18,555 nucleotides of DNA from assembly GCA_044371755.1 (NCBI GenBank), contig JBILSZ010000052.1:1-18555 (forward strand), given 5' to 3'. Both the position numbers and the translations under genes were made by a program. The notes beneath the pieces are model-generated. The model saw only the letters and a list, made by a program, of their open reading frames with translations. It had not been told where the DNA came from and did no database searches. Every line of letters starts with the position of its first letter. The stretch's first letter is position 1. Source of the stretch: JAIXWP01 sp044371755. Lineage in GTDB: Bacteria > Bacteroidota > Bacteroidia > Flavobacteriales_D > Sanyastnellaceae. Shown here one piece after another: positions 8,239 to 14,407 of this stretch.

Positions 8239-8630
8239 GAACAATACTATTGATTGATGATGATGCGATTTCTAATTTCTTGAGCAAATCTATGATTGAG
8301 AAATCTGGGATTTTTGATAAGGTTTATGTCTATAGTTCAGCTACTGCGGCACTTGAGTTTTTAAGTAGTTGTATTGATAAGGACGTTGAATTTCCAGAGA
8401 TTATTCTGCTTGATGTGATGATGCCAGTTATGGATGGATTTACATTCCTCGAAGAATTCATACATCTTAAATCCAGCAAAACAAGCCACGTGAAGGTGTG
8501 CATGCTCACAAGTTCTTTGGATCCAAAAGATAGGCAACAGGCCGACGCTTACCCACAGGTCGTGGAGTTCATCAGCAAACCGATCAATCAGGAAAAAATC
8601 AAAAAATTCATGACGCTTATTGATAATTAG
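8235..8630 (+). CDS. Stand-alone response regulator (receiver only)
   Basis: A 131-residue receiver with no output domain. The pocket is Asp8-Asp9-Asp10 (LLIDDDAISN), the phosphoacceptor is Asp60 (ILLDVMMPVMDG), the switch residue is in LTSS (Thr92) and Lys115 is in FISKPIN. It starts on an ATGA overlap with the stop of the receiver-kinase, so translation is probably coupled. It is the last gene of the four-gene operon; no clear terminator follows before the secreted protein at 8698. It most likely receives phosphate from the preceding kinase. Its downstream target is not in this window. Confidence 0.92.
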   Translation: MRTILLIDDDAISNFLSKSMIEKSGIFDKVYVYSSATAALEFLSSCIDKDVEFPEIILLDVMMPVMDGFTFLEEFIHLKSSKTSHVKVCMLTSSLDPKDRQQADAYPQVVEFISKPINQEKIKKFMTLIDN

Positions 8631-8697
8631 GGGTGTGAAATGAAAAAATCACTATTATTGTGATAATAATGACAACCTATACCAAACCAAATTCTCG

Positions 8698-9666
8698 ATG
8701 AAATCAATTTTTACACTGGCTTTATCTGTATTCACATTTGCCCATGTTTCTGCGGCAGATGTACAACTGATTGTTCAGAAAGTTGAAAATGGCGGCGTGG
8801 TTCCTGGAAACACTTACCGTCTTTACGCACAAATGCCAAGCGATGATTATTCGCTTCACGCTGTTTGGGGTGATACTCAACACCCGTTGATGATCGAGAG
8901 CACTGCCCCATTCTACCAACATCCCCTCGGTCAATATAGCAGCAACGGAATCCACCAAAATATCATTGATATTGCTCCTGAGATTGCGTTTGATTCATTT
9001 ATCACACTTGGATATTCAGACTCTGAAGGCAATAGTCTTTGGGATATTGGAGTTGATTTCAGCTCTTTCGACGAGGGCGGCGAAATTTTGACCAACAACG
9101 GCGCTTGGTTTCTACTTCCTGAAAATGAAAAGTGCTCACCAGCGAATGGTACAAATCTCGTTTTACTCGGCCAGTTCACCACACATGGCGTGGCTTCTGG
9201 AGTGCTCAACCTTCAAGGATGGAGTGGAGACAAGCAAACATGGAACGCACTCGGAGTAACGTTTGCTACCAGTGATGCAAAAGTGTTTGGTTGCATGGAT
9301 GCGACAGCTTCTAACTTCAACCCAAGCGCTACTTATGATGATGGTTCGTGTACTGGGCAGTCAAACGAAGTCTTGCTCAATACACAAGAATTAGTAGCCG
9401 CTCAATCTTGGTCGGTGTTTCCAAATCCAGTTAGAGACAATTTAGTACACATTCAATTTTCAAAAGGATTTGTAGTCTCTCCAAACGCAGTTCTTGAAAT
9501 TTATGACATGGCTGGTAAGCGTTTAGCTCAGCACGTTTTGTCAAATGGAAGCTGGACAGCTTCAAATCGCTTGACAGTAAATCAACAATTGGCTGGAGGT
9601 ACTTATAAGATTGTAATCAATGATGGCGAGAAGACAGAATCTCAGACTTTGATTGTGGCCAAGTAA
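8698..9666 (+). CDS. Secreted T9SS type A cargo protein of unknown function
   Basis: A 322-residue protein with a type I signal peptide (about 1-19, ending AHVSA). The body (about 20-195) is not a domain I recognise. A Cys/Asp-rich motif follows at residues 198-218 (Gly-Cys-Met-Asp ... Asp-Asp-Gly-Ser-Cys), a type common in secreted Flavobacteriales proteins. The C terminus from about 238 is a T9SS type A sorting domain (FPNPVRDNL, IYDMAGKRL, LAGGTYKIVI, LIVAK), so it should cross the outer membrane and be released or anchored. The N-terminal part resembles that of the truncated gene at 18326 (shared TYR-(L/I)-YA and AHVSA). The 67 bases upstream contain TATTATTG (8653-8660), a weak -7 match; read-through from the signalling operon is also possible. 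It converges on the PKD gene with a 3-base gap. Confidence 0.85.
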   Translation: MKSIFTLALSVFTFAHVSAADVQLIVQKVENGGVVPGNTYRLYAQMPSDDYSLHAVWGDTQHPLMIESTAPFYQHPLGQYSSNGIHQNIIDIAPEIAFDSFITLGYSDSEGNSLWDIGVDFSSFDEGGEILTNNGAWFLLPENEKCSPANGTNLVLLGQFTTHGVASGVLNLQGWSGDKQTWNALGVTFATSDAKVFGCMDATASNFNPSATYDDGSCTGQSNEVLLNTQELVAAQSWSVFPNPVRDNLVHIQFSKGFVVSPNAVLEIYDMAGKRLAQHVLSNGSWTASNRLTVNQQLAGGTYKIVINDGEKTESQTLIVAK

Positions 9667-9669
9667 GCC

Positions 9670-12366
9670 TTATCTAAAAAGACATATATGACCTTGTTTC
9701 CGCCGGCTTAAGCCGGCGGAGTCGTTAAATAGAATATCAAATTGGTAGATGCCGTTTGCAGCGAAGTTAGCGCCTCCTCGTACATCTCCTACCCAAGCTT
9801 TTCCTACGTCGTTAGTTTCGAATATTAATGTGCCCCAACGATCGTAAATCTTACATTCATAACTCGAAACTCCTGTCATTACAGGAAGCCAATAGTCATT
9901 GATACCATCATTATTTGGAGAAAAAGAGTTGGGCGCATAGAACATATACCCATCTATAAAAACTCTACCTACCAGACTTGCGGTGCATCCAAACTCATTA
10001 GTGACAACCTGTGTGATGGTATGGTAGCCACCTTCAATAAAAGAATAAGTGAAATCGCAATCATAGCTCTCACCCCCATCACTCATAAAATAATTACAAC
10101 TGATTGCATCCTCACTCAAATTCTGTACTTCAACTTCGGGGTTCAAAATGTTTAGATTGTCTCCAAGAATCGCGAAGTTGGCGATGGGCGCAGGATGAAC
10201 AACAATAGAGTCTTGGAGTGCAAAGAAAATTTCGCGGATACAGCCAGCTATCGTATAACCGAGCACTGTTACTTCATACGTCCCGCTATTTTGAAAAATA
10301 TGTGCTCCTGTTTGATTGTTGGATGTGCTACCATCACTAAAGGTCCATTCGTAAAATATTGGAGTATCAGATTCTTGTTCTGTTGTATAACCCAAGATTA
10401 AAGGGGCGCAGCCCGGCTCGCTATCAACTATAGGGGTGAAGTTTGGATCCGTAACTACCCAGACATCTTCCGTAAAAGTTTTAGTACAACCATTTTCGGT
10501 GATCGTCAATACAACGGGGAAAATTCCTGCCGCATTAAAGCTAATGTTTTGCGGATTTTGATTGTTAGAGATTGGAATGTTGGCCGCACTCCCAAAATTC
10601 CATGAAAACTCGGCAGAAGGCAGTGAATTGCCTTCTCCGAAAAAGTCAAACTCGTTGGAAGATAGGCATTGCGGGTCTGATGATTCAAAGAATGGATTCA
10701 GAAGGTCGAATATTTCAAAGTTTAGTGTCGCGGTATCGGGGCAAGTAAAGGGTGATGATGAAACCAACGTGATGACATAAGCTCCTGTATCAGGAAATGT
10801 AAATTCGGGATTGGCAATAAGCGCAAAGTCACCGCCGAAAATGGTTCCAAAATCCCAACTATATTCTGTCGTGTTTTGGCTGGAACTGGTAAATGAATAC
10901 GTGAGTCCTGCACAAAAACTTTCTTGAGGATTAATAACGGATATGGGTTCTTGAGGATTTTCAAGTTCTATCTGATCTTGAGCAAAGCAGCCATTATCTT
11001 CTACACTCAAGCTTATCTGATAGTTGAGTTGTTCTTGCAGTAAAATCACATTTTGTGGGTTCTGAAGATTTGATGTGCTAGGAATGGAGCCAGGTCCGAA
11101 ATTCCATGTGTACAGTGCGTTATTATTTCCATTTGTTGTGGCTGTAAAATCATATTTGACATTTGGAAACTCGCACTCTCCATCACCGACTGCAATGTTC
11201 ACTTCCAATGGAGGCCTTGCGTCGAATATAGCAAAAGCAGTATCAGCACAAGTCCATCCTGGATTAGCGATCAGCTGCACAGTGTAGAGGCCTGGGGCAG
11301 GGTAAGTGTAAGAGGGATTGGCGGCTTCACTCACATCTGTATCAATGCCTGGTACCCCAAAATCCCATTCGAAAAATGACGCATTGGTAGATACATTTTC
11401 AAATGAGACCGTAAGTCCATCGCAAAAGGATTCTTGCTCTGGTATGGATGCAATAATGTTGGGATCGCAAAGCGTCACATTGAATTGGAAATCTCGATGA
11501 GAAGTGTTGATCAATACACCGTTTCGATATTCACTGACGCAGACGCCCAAAACATATTGTCCTATTTGGGTAGCAGTACCAGTGATATAACCTGTTTGAG
11601 GGTTAATTGTGAAAGCTGGATTGGAGAGAATCTGATAGTCTTCAGAAAAATCATTTTGCCAAACCACGTTGTTATATGGACCGCTATCAGGTGGCTGTGG
11701 TGCAGGAATGTCTGCAGAGGCGCCATGATAAGGGTTACAAAATTCATATACAAGCGAGTCGCCATCTGCATCGGTGGCGCCGTGATCGAAAAAGAATTCA
11801 GCAGACGCGCAAAGGGCAGCGGGTGGAAAATTATCAAACTGTGCTGAGGAATTAGATTCCTCATCAATCAAATCGCTTCCTGGTATTGAAGTATAAAGGG
11901 TGAGTCCTGTTTGATTGGGAGCCACTAAATTGTCGATTGAAGGGTTGCGACAACATCTTTGGTAGACCATGTAATAGCCATCTTCATTTTGAGGCAAAGT
12001 CACTTGTGTAAAATAAGTGGCCCTTTCGATGCATAAATCGGGTGGTAGAATAAAACACGGATTTTCTAATTCAACTGGCACTTCGATAACGTTGAAAGGT
12101 TGAAGCGAAACCAGCACATCTTCCACGAGTGCATTATTTTGAGCGTTGAAGAATCCAATACTTGCCTGCGCATCGAATTGCGCATTATTGCTATTTGCAG
12201 GTCCACAATCGCGATATACGATGAGCGTAATAGCGTATGTGTCATTACCAAGATATTCGTAAAAAATTTCACCACCTACAAGATGCGTCGCGCGGGCCGA
12301 TGAATGACACCACAGTGCCACCACCAGCAAAAAAGAAAATTTTAAAAGCGTTCGCAATAGGTTCAT
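9670..12366 (-). CDS. Large PKD-repeat surface protein with T9SS type B sorting domain
   Basis: An 898-residue exported protein. The signal peptide (about 1-26, ending ARA) is followed by THLVGGEIFYEYLG, a conserved opening of large Bacteroidota surface proteins. The N-terminal domain (about 27-300) is rich in Cys (YRDCG, NPCF, CCRNP) and ends in an Ig/cadherin-like segment (NPQTGYITGTATQIGQY). Five or six PKD-type domains follow, starting near residues 305, 390, 480, 562, 648 and 725, recognisable by W(D/N)FG, NP and the NGC or TC.D motifs. The last 90 residues (from FYAPNSFSPNNDGIND) form the gliding motility-associated C-terminal domain, a T9SS type B sorting signal. It is likely a cell-surface adhesin or matrix protein; no enzymatic motif is visible. 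The last codons contain a 22-base palindrome. Confidence 0.88.
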   Translation of the reverse strand: MNLLRTLLKFSFLLVVALWCHSSARATHLVGGEIFYEYLGNDTYAITLIVYRDCGPANSNNAQFDAQASIGFFNAQNNALVEDVLVSLQPFNVIEVPVELENPCFILPPDLCIERATYFTQVTLPQNEDGYYMVYQRCCRNPSIDNLVAPNQTGLTLYTSIPGSDLIDEESNSSAQFDNFPPAALCASAEFFFDHGATDADGDSLVYEFCNPYHGASADIPAPQPPDSGPYNNVVWQNDFSEDYQILSNPAFTINPQTGYITGTATQIGQYVLGVCVSEYRNGVLINTSHRDFQFNVTLCDPNIIASIPEQESFCDGLTVSFENVSTNASFFEWDFGVPGIDTDVSEAANPSYTYPAPGLYTVQLIANPGWTCADTAFAIFDARPPLEVNIAVGDGECEFPNVKYDFTATTNGNNNALYTWNFGPGSIPSTSNLQNPQNVILLQEQLNYQISLSVEDNGCFAQDQIELENPQEPISVINPQESFCAGLTYSFTSSSQNTTEYSWDFGTIFGGDFALIANPEFTFPDTGAYVITLVSSSPFTCPDTATLNFEIFDLLNPFFESSDPQCLSSNEFDFFGEGNSLPSAEFSWNFGSAANIPISNNQNPQNISFNAAGIFPVVLTITENGCTKTFTEDVWVVTDPNFTPIVDSEPGCAPLILGYTTEQESDTPIFYEWTFSDGSTSNNQTGAHIFQNSGTYEVTVLGYTIAGCIREIFFALQDSIVVHPAPIANFAILGDNLNILNPEVEVQNLSEDAISCNYFMSDGGESYDCDFTYSFIEGGYHTITQVVTNEFGCTASLVGRVFIDGYMFYAPNSFSPNNDGINDYWLPVMTGVSSYECKIYDRWGTLIFETNDVGKAWVGDVRGGANFAANGIYQFDILFNDSAGLSRRKQGHICLFR
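9699..9720. repeat. Perfect 22-base GC-rich palindrome at the 3' end of the PKD gene
   Basis: The core CCGCCGGCTTAAGCCGGCGG is its own reverse complement and is flanked by a matching T/A pair. It lies within the coding sequence of the minus-strand gene, encoding Ser-Ala-Gly-Leu-Ser-Arg-Arg in the final beta-hairpin of the sorting domain, and 33 bases beyond the stop of the converging plus-strand gene. No T tract follows on either strand, so it is not a standard terminator. It may be a REP-like element or a structural 3' end for the convergent pair. Confidence 0.8.
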
Positions 12367-12377
12367 CGGTTAGAATA

Positions 12378-12404
12378 CGAAACTAATATAATCAATCCAT
12401 TCAA
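12378..12404 (-). promoter_or_regulatory. Candidate promoter of the PKD surface protein
   Basis: On the minus strand TTG (12404-12402) is followed, after 16 bases, by TAGTTTCG (12385-12378), one base off TAnnTTTG. The ATG begins 11 bases later, predicting a very short leader. The spacing is slightly shorter than consensus. Confidence 0.35.
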
Positions 12405-12431
12405 TTCCCTACAGGAAGACTTAAAACATCT

Positions 12432-12439
12432 TACTTTCG
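12432..12439 (+). promoter_or_regulatory. Candidate -7 element of the moaC operon, near-leaderless
   Basis: TACTTTCG, one base off the Bacteroidota -7 element TAnnTTTG, ends only four bases before the moaC ATG. If used, transcription would start at or within a few bases of the start codon. I see no convincing -33 element. Confidence 0.35.
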
Positions 12440-12443
12440 TTGC

Positions 12444-12923
12444 ATGAAAGAATGGTCGCATTTAGATGAACAAGGAAAGGTGCAAATGGTTGACGTGGGC
12501 AGCAAAGAAGCCAGTCAGCGTGCTGCTTCAGCAAGGGCACAAATAGTGATGCCTGAGTCGATATTGGCCCAATTAAAATCAAGTGATTTTTCAACTGCCA
12601 AGGGCTCTGTCATTCAGACGGCTGTTATTGCAGGAATTATGGGAGCGAAAAAAACACCTGACCTGATTCCACTATGCCACACGTTACTTCTGAATTCCGT
12701 CCACGTGGCGATAGAGGTCAGTGAAGAAGGTTTGGATATAATTTGCACAGTACAAACCACTGGCAAAACAGGTGTTGAAATGGAAGCTCTCACGGGAGCG
12801 TCTGTTGCAGCGCTCACGGTTTATGATATGTGCAAGGCTCTTTCTCACGATATAGAAATTAGATCTGTGGTGTTGTTGTCCAAGTCTGGCGGCAAGAATG
12901 ACTATGAAAGAAAACAAGGTTAA
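12444..12923 (+). CDS. moaC: Cyclic pyranopterin monophosphate synthase MoaC
   Basis: A 159-residue protein, close to the usual MoaC length (about 160). MoaC converts the MoaA product (3',8-cyclo-7,8-dihydro-GTP) to cyclic pyranopterin monophosphate in molybdenum cofactor synthesis, in the cytoplasm. Family motifs run the whole length: WSHLDEQGKVQMVDVGSK at the start, Lys53 (AKGSV), His79 (PLCHTLLL), Glu113 and Glu115 (GVEMEALTGAS), Asp128 and Lys131 (YDMCKAL) and Lys147 near the end. All the expected active-site positions are present. It is the first gene of a plus-strand unit and overlaps the MobA-like gene by 26 bases, which supports coupled expression. Other moa genes are not in the window. 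Confidence 0.96.
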   Translation: MKEWSHLDEQGKVQMVDVGSKEASQRAASARAQIVMPESILAQLKSSDFSTAKGSVIQTAVIAGIMGAKKTPDLIPLCHTLLLNSVHVAIEVSEEGLDIICTVQTTGKTGVEMEALTGASVAALTVYDMCKALSHDIEIRSVVLLSKSGGKNDYERKQG

Positions 12924-13989
12924 AAAATACTTCTTTCACCCAAATGAAATAGCGCTTCTCGGGGATACCTGTGAGCGTATGGAAGAGTTTTATTTGAGAC
13001 TTAAAAATTCAGCGCCTCATTTGAAGATGTGTTACATCGATGGCAGTCATGCTGAAACGAGCGGTGAATCAAAGGAAATAATCATATTGGGCGAAAGTCA
13101 TTTGGAATTGGAATTGGATCGCTCAATGACACAAATGCAGCTAAGTGCTTTTATAGGAGGTTATGATCTCGTAGTGATCAATGGTCATCACTTTCGAGGA
13201 GGTAGACAGCTTTTATTTATTGATGAAAAAAAATGCCATACAGCCAAGCGAAGAGAGTCAGAATTAACAAATGTAGTCGGTGTATTTGCAGAAAATCAAG
13301 CTGATTTGCCAGACTATTTTACAAGTGTTTTTCCGCAAGCAGATACATGGTCTTTAGTTGGCGATATGCCTTCATTGATATCGACTATTGAGCCTACACG
13401 TTTCGATAGTGCGCCGTTATCAATGCTCATTCTTTTGGGAGGCAAGAGCACTAGAATGGGCTCGCGAAAAGAGCACATTGACTATCATGGACTACCTCAA
13501 TGGGAATATTTAAAAAAAATTGGAGAGGAATTGGGCTTGGAAGTATTTTTTTCTTCGAAAGATAATAGTTTTGGTGAAGGGGTCATTACCGATTATATCC
13601 AAGACAACGGGCCAATCATTGGTATTTATAGCGCCTTTCAAGCATTTCCAGAAAGAGCATTTCTGGTAGTGGCTTGTGATATGCCTTTTATAAATAAAAA
13701 ATCATTGGAGTATTTAATTGAAAATAGAGACTCCAAGCAATTCGCAACATGCTATTTTAACGAGGCCAAACAGTGGAACGAGCCGCTCCTAGCTATATGG
13801 GAACCACGCGTCAAGCAGACATTATGGTCGGCGATCGGCAATAATTTTAAGTGCCCGAAAAAAATAGTGAATACTCTACCTGTTCATGCATTAAAACCTG
13901 AATCCAAAGAATGGTTGGCTAATGCTAATGATCCTGAAGAGCGCAGGTGGGCAGAGCAAGTAATATCACAATCAAAAAATGGAAATTAA
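12898..13989 (+). CDS. MobA-like molybdenum cofactor guanylyltransferase with MobB-like N-terminal domain
   Basis: A 363-residue protein, nearly twice the length of typical MobA (about 195). Residues 174-363 form a nucleotidyltransferase domain with the MobA signature LLGGKSTRMGSRK (Gly181-Lys191), NGPIIGIYSAF, and metal-binding Asp261 in VVACDMPFI; it would attach GMP to molybdopterin. Residues 1-165 look like a degenerate MobB GTPase: IALLGDTCERMEEFYLRL sits where the P-loop should be but lacks GxxGxGKT, IDGSHAE replaces the IKHDH strand, and YDLVVINGHHFRG matches the ADLVLVEGFK region. The MobB assignment is by eye. The gene overlaps moaC by 26 bases (20 if the ATG at 12904 is used) and the thioesterase by 11. 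The Asp usually before the signature Lys is Arg here. Confidence 0.82.
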   Translation: MTMKENKVKKYFFHPNEIALLGDTCERMEEFYLRLKNSAPHLKMCYIDGSHAETSGESKEIIILGESHLELELDRSMTQMQLSAFIGGYDLVVINGHHFRGGRQLLFIDEKKCHTAKRRESELTNVVGVFAENQADLPDYFTSVFPQADTWSLVGDMPSLISTIEPTRFDSAPLSMLILLGGKSTRMGSRKEHIDYHGLPQWEYLKKIGEELGLEVFFSSKDNSFGEGVITDYIQDNGPIIGIYSAFQAFPERAFLVVACDMPFINKKSLEYLIENRDSKQFATCYFNEAKQWNEPLLAIWEPRVKQTLWSAIGNNFKCPKKIVNTLPVHALKPESKEWLANANDPEERRWAEQVISQSKNGN

Positions 13990-14407
13990 ACCATATCAAC
14001 CCGAAATTCGTTTTTCTGATATTGATGCCCTTGGGCACGTCAACAACGCAATTTATCTCACCTATTTTGAGCAGACACGTATTTATTATTTCGGAAATTT
14101 AATTTCTGAAAAATGGGATTGGAATAAATTCGGACTGCTCGTTGCGCGCAATGAAATCGAGTATAAGGTGCCTATTTTACTAAACGATAAAGTGAGCATT
14201 CATCTTGGTTGCAAGCATATCGGGACAAAAAGTTTTACTCTTGACTACCGCGTGGATATAGTTCGAGGAGATATGAAGTTTGTGGCTTGCACAGGTGCAT
14301 CTGTGATGGTTAGTTTTGACCATCAGCAGAATATAACCACTGCAATTCCAGAGATATGGAGGGAAAAATTTGGCAGCCTAAAATCGGTTACCGAAGTTCA
14401 ATCATGA
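13979..14407 (+). CDS. Hotdog-fold acyl-CoA thioesterase (4HBT/YbgC-like)
   Basis: A 142-residue single hotdog domain. The signature RFSDIDALGHVNNAIYLTYF (Asp14, Asp16, His20, Asn22, Asn23), followed by EQTR, is that of YbgC/FcbC-type acyl-CoA thioesterases, with Asp16 the probable catalytic acid. It likely hydrolyses acyl-CoA thioesters in the cytoplasm; the chain length cannot be read from sequence. Length is normal for the family (about 135-145). It starts 11 bases inside the end of the MobA-like gene, so it belongs to the same transcription unit, although no functional link to molybdenum cofactor is known to me. Its last 20 bases overlap the 3' end of the opposing amylase gene. Confidence 0.9.
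   Translation: MEIKPYQPEIRFSDIDALGHVNNAIYLTYFEQTRIYYFGNLISEKWDWNKFGLLVARNEIEYKVPILLNDKVSIHLGCKHIGTKSFTLDYRVDIVRGDMKFVACTGASVMVSFDHQQNITTAIPEIWREKFGSLKSVTEVQS

Noticed and set aside
8649..8671. Hairpin after the signalling operon (ATTATT with AATAAT) as terminator
   Set aside because: The stem is six A-T pairs with no T tract. It is more likely AT-rich upstream sequence of the 8698 gene.
9699..9720. Reading the palindrome as a bidirectional intrinsic terminator
   Set aside because: There is no T tract on either side, and it lies within the coding sequence of the minus-strand gene. A structural or REP-like role is possible, but a standard terminator is not supported.
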